Below are positions 24,657 through 32,090 of a DNA stretch of 64,000 nt, one piece after another. The DNA lies in NCBI RefSeq assembly GCF_042680605.1, contig NZ_JBHUEE010000004.1, positions 270,129 through 334,128 on the forward strand, in the 5' to 3' direction. This stretch comes from Allobogoriella deserti (lineage in GTDB: Bacteria > Actinomycetota > Actinomycetes > Actinomycetales > Actinomycetaceae). Numbering within the stretch: position 1 is the stretch's first letter; every line of letters starts with the position of its first letter. Position numbers and translations under genes: made by a program. The notes under the pieces are model-generated. The model saw only the letters and a program-made list of their open reading frames with translations. It was not told the origin of the DNA and did not search any database.

Positions 24657-25898
24657 ATGGCGTCCCCACGAGTGCTCGCGATCGTCCTGGCCGGCGGTGA
24701 GGGCAAGCGGCTGATGCCGCTGACCGCGGACCGCGCGAAACCCGCGGTGCCCTTCGGCGGGATCTACCGCCTCATCGACTTCGCGTTGTCCAACATCGTC
24801 AACTCCGGCTATCTGCACGTCGTCGTGCTGACCCAGTACAAGTCGCACAGCCTGGACCGGCACATCTCGACGACGTGGCGGATGTCGACCCTGCTCGGCA
24901 ACTACGTCACGCCGGTGCCGGCACAGCAACGGGTGGGCAAGAACTGGTTCCTCGGCAGCGCGGACGCGATCTACCAGTCGCTGAACCTCCTCGATGACGA
25001 GCGGCCCGACCTCGTGGTGATCGTCGGCGCGGACAACATCTATCGGATGGACTTCTCACAGATGGTGGCCCAGCATCTCGATTCGGGCTTCCCACTGACG
25101 GTCGCGGGCATCCGCCAACCGCTGGAGATGGCCGACCAGTTCGGCGTCATCGAGGCCGACCCGGACAATCCGCACAAGATCGGCCGCTTTCTCGAGAAGC
25201 CCACGGACGCCGTCGGCCTGGCGGACTCACCGGAGGAGGTGCTGGCGTCCATGGGCAACTACGTCATGGATGCCGACGCGCTCCGCGAGGCGGTGACCGA
25301 GGACGCGCTGGATGAGGCCTCGGCGCACGACATGGGTGGTTCGATCGTGCCGCGGTTCGTCGGCGAGGGACTCGCCGGCCTGTACGACTTCACGTTCAAC
25401 GACGTGCCCGGCTCGACCGACCGCGACCGCAACTACTGGCGCGACGTCGGCACGGTCGACGCCTACTTCGACGCCAACCAGGACCTCATCTCGGTCTTCC
25501 CGGTCTTCAACCTCTACAACGACTCCTGGCCGTTGTACACGGGCTACACCGGCCTGCCGCCGGCGAAGTTCGTCTATGCGCATCGCGAGCGGCGCGGACA
25601 CGCACTGGACTCGCTCGTCTCCCCGGGCGTCATCGTCTCCGGCGGCGAGATCAACCACTCCGTGGTCTCCCCCGGGACTCGGATCAACTCGTGGTCCTCC
25701 GTCGATGACGCGGTGCTCTTCGACGGCGTGGACGTCGGTCGGAACGCCGTGGTGCGCAGAGCGATCCTGGACAAGCACGTCCGGGTCGAGCCGGGTGCTC
25801 GGGTCGGAGTCGACAAGGAGGCCGACCTCGAGCGCGGCTACACGGTCACCGCGGGCGGCATCACCGTGGTGCCGAAGGGCTGGACCGTCCGCAAATAA
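24657..25898 (+). CDS. glgC: Glucose-1-phosphate adenylyltransferase
   Basis: A 413-residue ADP-glucose pyrophosphorylase. The nucleotidyl-transferase domain starts VLAIVLAGGEGKRLMPLTADRAKPAVPFGG (GGEGKRL at residues 13-19), with the substrate site IGRFLEKP and the YWRDVGTVDAYFDAN segment, then a left-handed beta helix with IVSGGEINHSVVSPGTRINS repeats. It makes ADP-glucose from ATP and glucose-1-phosphate and so supplies the divergent glgA product. Length is normal for actinobacteria. Confidence 0.95.
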   Translation: MASPRVLAIVLAGGEGKRLMPLTADRAKPAVPFGGIYRLIDFALSNIVNSGYLHVVVLTQYKSHSLDRHISTTWRMSTLLGNYVTPVPAQQRVGKNWFLGSADAIYQSLNLLDDERPDLVVIVGADNIYRMDFSQMVAQHLDSGFPLTVAGIRQPLEMADQFGVIEADPDNPHKIGRFLEKPTDAVGLADSPEEVLASMGNYVMDADALREAVTEDALDEASAHDMGGSIVPRFVGEGLAGLYDFTFNDVPGSTDRDRNYWRDVGTVDAYFDANQDLISVFPVFNLYNDSWPLYTGYTGLPPAKFVYAHRERRGHALDSLVSPGVIVSGGEINHSVVSPGTRINSWSSVDDAVLFDGVDVGRNAVVRRAILDKHVRVEPGARVGVDKEADLERGYTVTAGGITVVPKGWTVRK

Positions 25899-25927
25899 CC
25901 GGCGCGGGCGACATAGGCTGGCTCGTC

Positions 25928-26854
25928 GTGAGCCAACCGTCCCCCCGCACCGACGACTCCCCCGTCGTGACCGTCGGTCTCGTCTCGCCGCGACCGCTGC
26001 CGGACTCCCTGCTCGCCCACGCCCGCACCGCGGTCGGCGCCGTCGCGGGGCATGTCACCACGGCGCAGACCTCCCGCGCCGATTGGTTCGGCCGTGCCCT
26101 GACCGGTGACCTGCGGCCGGGTACGGATCCGGCGTCCGTCCTGGCCGAGCTCCGTGGACCGGCCACGGCGCTGGGAGTAGACGTGGCGGTCACCTCTGGC
26201 CGGCTCGCGCAGGCAGGTCCTGCGCTGGTGGTCACGGACGTGGACTCGACCCTGATCACGGCTGAGGTCATCGAGTTGCTCGCCCGGCACGCAGGCACCT
26301 GGGAGGAGGTCGCCGCGGTGACCGAGCGGGCAATGCGCGGGGAGCTGGACTTCGCGGCGAGCCTGCGCGAGCGTGTCGCCGCGCTGAAGGGCCTGCCGGT
26401 CGGCGTGCTCGATCAGGTGCGCGGTGCGGTGGAGCTCACGCCGGGCGCGCGCGAGCTGGTGGCCGCGGTCCACGCCGACGGCGGCGCCGTCGGTGTCGTC
26501 TCCGGCGGCTTCGCGGAGATCGTCGAGCCGCTCGCCGCGGAGCTCGGCATCGAGCACGTCGTCGCGAATCGCCTCGAGATGGCGGAGGGTCGCCTGACCG
26601 GCCGCACGTACGGTCCGGTGATCGACCGCTCGGCGAAGCGGCGCCACCTGCAGGAATGGGCAGCGGAGGACGGCGTGCCGATCGAGCAGACCGTCGCGCT
26701 GGGTGACGGCGCGAACGATCTGGACATGCTCGCCGCCGCCGGGCTGGGCGTGGCGTTCTGCGCCAAGCCGGTGGTCGTCGAGCAGGCCGACGCCGCGATC
26801 AGCTTCCCGCGGTTGGATGCCGTCCTCGGGCTGTTGGGCCTCGAAGGCGAGTAG
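25928..26854 (+). CDS. serB: Phosphoserine phosphatase
   Basis: A 308-residue HAD-superfamily enzyme of the SerB type. An N-terminal ~95-residue extension precedes DVDSTLITAEVIELLA with the nucleophile Asp104 in DVDST (104-108). Motif 2 is VVSGGF, and motif 3/4 is ALGDGANDLDMLAAAGLGVAF. It removes phosphate from O-phosphoserine in serine synthesis. The start is GTG, 29 bases after glgC, so the genes may share a transcript without a functional link. Confidence 0.92.
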   Translation: MSQPSPRTDDSPVVTVGLVSPRPLPDSLLAHARTAVGAVAGHVTTAQTSRADWFGRALTGDLRPGTDPASVLAELRGPATALGVDVAVTSGRLAQAGPALVVTDVDSTLITAEVIELLARHAGTWEEVAAVTERAMRGELDFAASLRERVAALKGLPVGVLDQVRGAVELTPGARELVAAVHADGGAVGVVSGGFAEIVEPLAAELGIEHVVANRLEMAEGRLTGRTYGPVIDRSAKRRHLQEWAAEDGVPIEQTVALGDGANDLDMLAAAGLGVAFCAKPVVVEQADAAISFPRLDAVLGLLGLEGE

Positions 26855-27358
26855 TTACTCCCCCGGCCGGAGAATCTGGCGCAGATGCGCCGTCGAGCGA
26901 TCGAGTTCGGCCCATGCGCCCGGCACGTCGAGCACGCACGCAGAGGCGGTGGAAATTCCGAGGCTGACCTGTTTGGCCAGGTCGTCACGCGCGTCGTGGA
27001 GCAGCGAGGCGGTCCCGGACATGGTGGGCTCGTGGCCGACGACGAGGACGGTCCCGGCCTCGGGGTCGACCTCGCGGAGCAGCGACAGCAGATCGCGCGG
27101 ACCGGCGTCGTAGATCTCCGCGCGGGTCTCGTGCGCGCGCACCTCCAGATCCGGGGCGATGAGCTCGTACGTCTGCGTGGTGCGCAGGGCCGAGGAGACC
27201 AGTACCAGATCCACCGCGCCGACCGCACCGGCGAGCTGGGGGCCGATGAGCCCGCACTGGCGCCGTCCGCGTGCGGCGAGCGGACGGTCGGCGTCGCCGT
27301 GGTCGCCTTCGGGTTCGGCCTTGGCGTGCCGCAGCAGAATCAGCGTTCGGGTGGACAT
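26855..27358 (-). CDS. sixA: SixA-type phosphohistidine phosphatase
   Basis: A 167-residue histidine phosphatase superfamily member: the catalytic RHA motif is LILLRHAKAEPEGDHGDADRPLAARG (His near residue 12), a second active-site block is LVSSALRTTQTYE, and the second His is in VLVVGHEPTMSG. SixA-like proteins dephosphorylate phosphohistidine on signalling or PTS proteins. The MSTRTLI start fits the family better than an ATG four codons upstream. It is nine bases downstream of fabI, so it is probably in the fabG-fabI transcript. Confidence 0.88.
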   Translation of the reverse strand: MSTRTLILLRHAKAEPEGDHGDADRPLAARGRRQCGLIGPQLAGAVGAVDLVLVSSALRTTQTYELIAPDLEVRAHETRAEIYDAGPRDLLSLLREVDPEAGTVLVVGHEPTMSGTASLLHDARDDLAKQVSLGISTASACVLDVPGAWAELDRSTAHLRQILRPGE

Positions 27359-27366
27359 GCGGCTCC

Positions 27367-28134
27367 TCACACGCCCATGGCGTGGACCCCGCCGTCCACG
27401 TGGACGATCTCAGCGGTCGTCTTCGGGAACCAGTCGGAGCACAGGGCGACGACGCCGCGGGCGGCGGGTTCGGCGTCGGTGACTTCCCAGCCGAGCGGGG
27501 CGCGTTCACCCCAGCCCCCTTCGACCTGCTCAAATCCTGGGATCGACGTGGCCGCGGTGGTCTTGACGGGGCCGGCCGAGACGAGGTTGCAGCGGATGCC
27601 GTCGCGCCCGAGGTCCCGGGCGAGGTAGCGCGAGGTGGACTCGAAGGCGGCCTTGGCCACACCCATCCAGTCGTAGACCGGCCAGGCGAAGCTCGCATCG
27701 AAGGTCAGCCCGACGATCGCGGAACCCGGGGTCATGAGCGGCTTGGCGGCCACGGCCAGGGACTTCAGCGAATAGGCAGAGACATGCACGGCGGTGGCGA
27801 CGTCGTCCCATTGACCGGCGAGGAAGTTCCCACCCATGACGGACTGCGGCGCGAAGCCGATGGAGTGCACGACAGCGTCGAGGTGGTCGACGTGCTCGCG
27901 GACGGCGTCGGCGAGTCCGTCGAGGTCTTCCTGGTTCTGGACATCGAGCTGGACCACGGGGGCCGGCTTCGGCAAGCGGCGGGCGGTGACCTCGGTGAGC
28001 CGGAACTGGCGGCCGAACGAGGTCAGGACCACCTCAGCGCCCTGCTCCTGGGCGAGGCGGGCGACGTGGAAGGCGATCGAGTTGTCCTTGAGCACGCCGG
28101 TGACGAGGATCTTCTTCCCCTCGAGCAGTCCCAT
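27367..28134 (-). CDS. fabI: Enoyl-[acyl-carrier-protein] reductase (NADH)
   Basis: A 255-residue atypical short-chain dehydrogenase of the FabI/InhA family. It starts GLLEGKKILVTGVLKDNSIAFHVAR, the NAD-binding start of InhA, and has the catalytic Tyr154 and Lys161 in the Y-x6-K spacing typical of FabI (FAWPVYDWMGVAKAAFES). It reduces enoyl-ACP in the last step of type II fatty-acid elongation and is the target of isoniazid and triclosan in relatives. It follows fabG by 92 bases on the same strand, as in the fabG1-inhA operon of mycobacteria. Confidence 0.95.
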   Translation of the reverse strand: MGLLEGKKILVTGVLKDNSIAFHVARLAQEQGAEVVLTSFGRQFRLTEVTARRLPKPAPVVQLDVQNQEDLDGLADAVREHVDHLDAVVHSIGFAPQSVMGGNFLAGQWDDVATAVHVSAYSLKSLAVAAKPLMTPGSAIVGLTFDASFAWPVYDWMGVAKAAFESTSRYLARDLGRDGIRCNLVSAGPVKTTAATSIPGFEQVEGGWGERAPLGWEVTDAEPAARGVVALCSDWFPKTTAEIVHVDGGVHAMGV

Positions 28135-28226
28135 CGGTCTCCTTTCGCGCGGCGCCGGACGCCGGTTTGTCAGTGATCTACGACCCCTGCGGGCCGGGAA
28201 CGGGTGGTGATCAGCGAGTCGGCACG

Positions 28227-28958
28227 TCAGTGGCCCATTCCGAGGCCACCGTCGACCGGGATGACGGCTCCGGAGATATACGCGGCCCCGGGCGAGGCGA
28301 GGAACTCGACGGCCGAGGCGACGTCCTCGACAGCGCCGAACCGGCCGGCCGGGATGGTCTCGAGATAGGTCTGCTGCTGCTTCTCCGGCAGCGCTTGCGT
28401 CATGGCGGTGTCGATGAAGCCTGGAGCCACCACGTTCGCGGTGATGCCGCGGCCACCGAGCTCACGGGTGATGGACCGCGCCATGCCCACCAGTCCGGCT
28501 TTGGATGCGGAGTAGTTGACCTGACCCGGCCCGCCGTACAGGCCGACGACGGAAGAGATGAGGATGATCCGGCCCGCGCGGGCACGGATCATGCCCTTGG
28601 ACCCGCGCCGCGCCACACGAAAGGCACCGGCGAGGTTCGTGTCCACGACGGTCTCGAACTCCTCGTCACTCATCCGCATGAGGAGCTGGTCGCGGGTCAC
28701 GCCGGCGTTGGCGACGACGATCTCGACCGGACCGTGCTTGTCCTCGACCTCGCTGAACGCCGCGTCCACCGAAGCCGTGTCCCGGACGTCGCCGGTCACG
28801 CCGAGAACACCGTCGGGCAGGTCACCGGAGCGGTAGACGGTCGCTACCTTGTCCCCGGCGGCGACGAAGCGTTCGGCGATGGCTCGCCCGATGCCGCGGT
28901 TGGCACCGGTGACGAGCACGCTACGGCCGGCGCTGTTTGCCTCGTCTGACACAGACAT
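28227..28958 (-). CDS. fabG: 3-oxoacyl-[acyl-carrier-protein] reductase
   Basis: A 243-residue classical short-chain dehydrogenase. TGANRGIG (residues 17-24) binds NADPH, NAG is in VANAGV, and the catalytic Ser135/136, Tyr149 and Lys153 (YSASK) are present, with the PGFIDTAMT loop typical of FabG. It reduces 3-oxoacyl-ACP in fatty-acid elongation. It is first in the fabG-fabI-sixA run. Confidence 0.93.
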   Translation of the reverse strand: MSVSDEANSAGRSVLVTGANRGIGRAIAERFVAAGDKVATVYRSGDLPDGVLGVTGDVRDTASVDAAFSEVEDKHGPVEIVVANAGVTRDQLLMRMSDEEFETVVDTNLAGAFRVARRGSKGMIRARAGRIILISSVVGLYGGPGQVNYSASKAGLVGMARSITRELGGRGITANVVAPGFIDTAMTQALPEKQQQTYLETIPAGRFGAVEDVASAVEFLASPGAAYISGAVIPVDGGLGMGH

Positions 28959-29082
28959 CTCCCCGTGGGTCTCAGGTCACTGCCTGGAAACCGTAGCCGA
29001 GTCTGCGGACGGTTCGAAACACAGCGCCGGGGAGGCGTTCCGTGGCGGACGGCGACGCCCCGCCCGGCTGTCGCCGAGCACT

Positions 29083-29100
29083 GCCGGGGCCGCGCCCGGC
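29083..29100 (-). terminator. Hairpin after rpmJ
   Basis: GCCGGGGCCGCGCCCGGC folds as a 6-bp or longer GC stem and lies about five bases beyond the L36 stop codon on the minus strand. It has no T-tract. Position suggests a transcript end for the L36 gene. Confidence 0.42.
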
Positions 29101-29105
29101 CGAGG

Positions 29106-29228
29106 TCAGCCCTGCCGGGCCTTGAAGCGGGGGTTGTGCTTGTTGATGACGTAGACGCGTCCACGCCGGCGGACGACCTGAGAGCCGGGACGATTCTTCA
29201 ATGACTTCAGCGATGCCTTGACCTTCAC
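29106..29228 (-). CDS. rpmJ: Ribosomal protein L36, zinc-free (C-minus) form
   Basis: A 40-residue protein starting at GTG (VKVKASLKSLKNRPGSQVVR, then RRGRVYVINKHNPRFKARQG). This is ribosomal protein bL36, but all four zinc ligands of the usual form (CxxC...C...H) are gone, so it is the zinc-independent paralogue. In other bacteria this type replaces the zinc form under zinc shortage and is repressed by Zur. A Zur-like box lies just upstream. The gene is too short for many automated predictors. A canonical L36 should exist elsewhere on the chromosome. Confidence 0.95.
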   Translation of the reverse strand: MKVKASLKSLKNRPGSQVVRRRGRVYVINKHNPRFKARQG

Positions 29229-29246
29229 GACACTCCCCAAGGTATT

Positions 29247-29261
29247 TGCGAATGATTCTCG
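29247..29261. promoter_or_regulatory. Zur-like zinc box upstream of zinc-free L36
   Basis: TGCGAATGATTCTCG matches the actinobacterial Zur box TGAAAATGATTTTCA at 11 of 15 positions with the central GAATGATTC dyad intact. It lies 18-33 bases upstream of the L36 GTG, where a repressor would block transcription. The region is unusually AT-rich for this genome. Confidence 0.65.
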
Positions 29262-29326
29262 TTTGAGGCTACCAGGTGAGACGTATCCGGTGCGCGTTCC
29301 TTCGGCCGGCGGCGTAGCCTGGAGGA

Positions 29327-29725
29327 GTGAGGACGAACCGCCGCGCGGACCGGAGCGCCGGGCGGACGGTGGTCACGAACGGCACGAGCAGGTGGCGGCA
29401 CAGGCCCGGTACCCGCGGCACGCAAGCCGTCCAGAGCATCACCTCCGCCCCGCGCCCCCTGGCCCAGGACGTCCACGACCGGACGGTGCGGTACCTCGTC
29501 TCGATGGGCATTCGCACCGCCTGCTTCTTGCTGCTCTTCGTCGTCCCCGGATGGTGGAAGCTGCTCTGCGTGGCCGGCGCGGTCATCCTGCCGGCCGTCG
29601 CGGTCATTCTCGCCAACGCCGGCCGCGAGCGACCGGAGCGGCCCACGGCCACGATGGCGCCCGAGGAGACGGTCCCGCCCCAGCGGCGGCTCGGCTACGA
29701 CCCGACCACGGAGTACCTACGGTGA
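29327..29725 (+). CDS. DUF3099 family membrane protein
   Basis: A 132-residue protein, GTG start. After a basic N-terminal stretch it has the DUF3099 core QSITSAPRPLAQDVHDRTVRYLVSMGIRTACFLLLFVV, then two hydrophobic helices and a Pro-rich tail. This family is an actinobacterial membrane protein of unknown role, often beside small zinc-ribbon-like proteins and SURF1, as here. It overlaps the next gene by 4 bases. Confidence 0.87.
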   Translation: MRTNRRADRSAGRTVVTNGTSRWRHRPGTRGTQAVQSITSAPRPLAQDVHDRTVRYLVSMGIRTACFLLLFVVPGWWKLLCVAGAVILPAVAVILANAGRERPERPTATMAPEETVPPQRRLGYDPTTEYLR

Positions 29726-29946
29726 GCACGACCGAGGAGGACGTCCTGCGGTGCAGCGCCAAGCGCTGCGGCGCCGAGGCGACCCGCGCGCTGTTGTGGA
29801 ACAACCCGAAGCTGCACACCACCGGGCGGCGCAAGGTGTGGCTGGCCTGCGAGGACCACCTCGACCACCTCTCCCAGTTCCTCTCGGCCCGTTCGTTCCT
29901 CCGCGAGGTGATCGGCACGGACGAGTTGGATGAGTCGCACGGGTGA
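29722..29946 (+). CDS. Small conserved Cys/His protein
   Basis: A 74-residue protein read from a GTG that overlaps the DUF3099 stop. It has CSAKRC (residues about 11-16), a Trp-rich middle (ALLWNNPKLHTTGRRKVWLACEDH) and a CEDH pair. Two Cys plus a Cys/His pair could bind a zinc ion; this is inference. The basic RRKVW suggests nucleic-acid or protein contact. It is coupled on both sides (4-base overlaps) to DUF3099 and SURF1, a conserved actinobacterial arrangement. Function unknown. Confidence 0.75.
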   Translation: MSTTEEDVLRCSAKRCGAEATRALLWNNPKLHTTGRRKVWLACEDHLDHLSQFLSARSFLREVIGTDELDESHG

Positions 29947-30833
29947 GCGAGCGATACGCGTTCCTGCGGTCGGCCCGCTGGTTGGGGCTGGCCGTTGCCG
30001 TCCTGGCGTTCGTCGCAGCCTGCGTCGTGCTCGGCATGTGGCAATGGGACCGGTTCGACAACCGGCTCGCTGAAGCCCGCCAGGTCGCCGACGCCTACGA
30101 CGCCGAGCCGGTGCCGCTGACCGAGGTGACCGGTGAGGACCTGAGGGTGGCGGCCGCCGACGAATGGCGGCCCGCCCGAGTCACCGGCCACTACGTCGAC
30201 GGCGGCACGGTGCTGCTGCGCAACCGCCCGGTCGACGGGTCACCGGCGGTGCATGCGGTGACGCCCTTCGTGGCCGATACCGGGGTCGGGCAGGTGGTGG
30301 TCGTCGTCGACCGCGGCTGGCTCCCTGCCGAGGAGGCCGAGGAGACCGGCGCCGTCGTGCCTCAGCCGCCGACGGCCGGCGTGGCGATGACCGGACGGTT
30401 ACGGCCTGCCGAGACGGCCGTCGAGCGGGACCGACCGACCGGTCAGATCTACCGCCTGGCCCCGGACGAGGTGATCGAGGCGGCCAGCGAGGTCACCGAT
30501 GTCGGCGCGCTCGAGGACCTGCCGGTCCTTGACGGCTACCTCGTGGCCGCCGGGCCGGAGATCTCACCCCCGGGCGCTGAGGACACCGCCGCTTCCGAGG
30601 GTTCCGCCGAGCTCGGGACCTATCCCCGGCCCTCGTCCAACTGGGGGCTGAACCTCTCCTACGCGTTCCAGTGGTGGCTCTTCGCCGCCGGCGGGCTGGT
30701 GGCGGTGGTGGTGCTCGCGCGGCGGGAGGCCGCCGACCGCGCCGGCGACGCACCACGTCCACGCCGGGTGACCGCCGAGGAGGAAGAGGACGCGCTCGTC
30801 GACGCCCAGCTGGAGGACGCGGCGGAACGCTAG
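29943..30833 (+). CDS. SURF1-family cytochrome oxidase assembly protein
   Basis: A 296-residue SURF1 protein. One membrane helix lies near the start (LGLAVAVLAFVAACVVLGMWQWDRFDNR, with the W-Q-W-x-R pattern), one near the end (WWLFAAGGLVAVVVL), and a large extracytoplasmic beta domain lies between. SURF1 proteins help to insert heme a or copper into cytochrome c oxidase, which fits the presence of ctaA at 46.1 kb. The C-terminus is an acidic tail. Confidence 0.9.
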   Translation: MSERYAFLRSARWLGLAVAVLAFVAACVVLGMWQWDRFDNRLAEARQVADAYDAEPVPLTEVTGEDLRVAAADEWRPARVTGHYVDGGTVLLRNRPVDGSPAVHAVTPFVADTGVGQVVVVVDRGWLPAEEAEETGAVVPQPPTAGVAMTGRLRPAETAVERDRPTGQIYRLAPDEVIEAASEVTDVGALEDLPVLDGYLVAAGPEISPPGAEDTAASEGSAELGTYPRPSSNWGLNLSYAFQWWLFAAGGLVAVVVLARREAADRAGDAPRPRRVTAEEEEDALVDAQLEDAAER

Positions 30834-30899
30834 GCCCGGCGACTGGGCAGGCCACCTGCCGAGGCGCCACACTGGTGACGATCGAGGCAAGGAGGCCCC

Positions 30900-32060
30900 A
30901 TGACCGTACCGGGCACGATTCCCAGCACGATTCCCGGCACGATTCCCGGCACGATGCGCGCCGCTGTCCTCCGGGGCGAGGCGCCGACACTGGAGGTGCT
31001 GGAGATCCCCACCCCGGCACCGAAGATCGGTGAGGTGCTCATCCAGGTGCTGGGGTGCGGGGTGTGCCACACGGACCTGCACGTCATCAAGGGCGAGGTG
31101 GCCTTCCCGCGACCGGCCGTCCTGGGCCACGAGGTCTCCGGCCGCGTCGCCGCTCTCGGTCCCGGACTCGAGGAGTCAGGGCTGAACGTCGGCGACGTGG
31201 TGATCAGCGGCTTCATCATGCCGTGCACCACGTGCGAGGCGTGCGAACGCGGCCGCGACGACCTGTGCGCGAACTTCTTCGCCCAGAACCGCCTGCGGGG
31301 GACGTTGTACGACGGCGAGAGCCGGCTGCGGATGCCGGACGGGTCCTTCCTGGCGATGTACTCCATGGGCGGGCTCGCCGAGTACGCCGTCGTGCCCGCC
31401 TCGGCGCTGACCGCGCTGCCGGACGGGCTCGACCCCGCCGGCGCCGCCATCCTCGGCTGCGCCGGGCTGACGTCCTACGGGGCGGCCTACCGCCAGGGCG
31501 ACGTCGGGCCGGGCGCCCGGGTGGCCATCGTCGGCGTCGGTGGGATCGGCTCGAGCCTGATCCCCATGGCACGCGCCGCCGGCGCGGACCAGATCATCGC
31601 CGTCGACGTCGTCCCGGACAAGCTGGAGCGGGCGCGGCAGCTCGGCGCCACCGACACCGTCGACGCCCGGGACGCCGATCCGGTCACCGAGGTACGGGCG
31701 CTGAGCGGACGCGGGGTCGATGTCTGTTTCGAGGCGCTCGGCAACCCGGCCACGTTCCGGCAGGCGGTGGAGATGCTGGCCGACGGCGGCCGGATGGTGG
31801 CGATCGGGATCGCCGCCGGGCGGGCCGAGGCCGCGGTGGAGATCACCCCGCTGGTCCGGCGCGGGTTCGAGATCGTCGGCTCCTTCGGTGGCCGGACCCG
31901 GACCGACCTGCCCGAGGTCGCCGGGATCGCGGCAGACGGCCGCTTCGACGTCGACTCCCTCATCACCCGTCGCTATGACCTCGACGACGCCGATCGCGCC
32001 TACCGCGACCTGGCCGGCGGCCAGATCACCGGCCGCGCCCTGGTGACGATGGGCGGATGA
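30900..32060 (+). CDS. Zinc-dependent alcohol dehydrogenase
   Basis: A 386-residue medium-chain dehydrogenase. Catalytic zinc is bound by Cys in GCGVCHTDLH and by the conserved GHE motif (LGHEVSGRVA); a structural-zinc lobe CTTCEACERGRDDLC follows. NAD-binding GVGGIGSS is near residue 220. ATG at the start is supported by a GGAGG six bases upstream, but residues 1-18 (TVPGTIPSTIPGTIPGT) come from a tandem repeat, and family members start near MRAAVLRGE (an in-frame ATG at 30954). A primary- or aromatic-alcohol oxidase is likely; substrate not known. Confidence 0.9.
   Translation: MTVPGTIPSTIPGTIPGTMRAAVLRGEAPTLEVLEIPTPAPKIGEVLIQVLGCGVCHTDLHVIKGEVAFPRPAVLGHEVSGRVAALGPGLEESGLNVGDVVISGFIMPCTTCEACERGRDDLCANFFAQNRLRGTLYDGESRLRMPDGSFLAMYSMGGLAEYAVVPASALTALPDGLDPAGAAILGCAGLTSYGAAYRQGDVGPGARVAIVGVGGIGSSLIPMARAAGADQIIAVDVVPDKLERARQLGATDTVDARDADPVTEVRALSGRGVDVCFEALGNPATFRQAVEMLADGGRMVAIGIAAGRAEAAVEITPLVRRGFEIVGSFGGRTRTDLPEVAGIAADGRFDVDSLITRRYDLDDADRAYRDLAGGQITGRALVTMGG
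30912..30959 (+). repeat. 12-bp tandem repeat at the ADH N-terminus
   Basis: GGCACGATTCCC is repeated three times exactly or with one change (second copy AGCACGATTCCC) and a fourth copy GGCACGATGCGC ends at the in-frame ATG. Each unit encodes one GTIP/STIP tetrapeptide. The repeat number sets the length of an N-terminal extension and can vary by slippage without breaking the frame. Confidence 0.8.
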
Positions 32061-32090
32061 TCCCGGTGCCGAGGCCGTGGATCGGATCGT

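Noticed and set aside
30912..30959. CRISPR-like or satellite array
   Set aside because: Units are 12 bp with no spacers, in frame at a gene start; simple tandem repeat.
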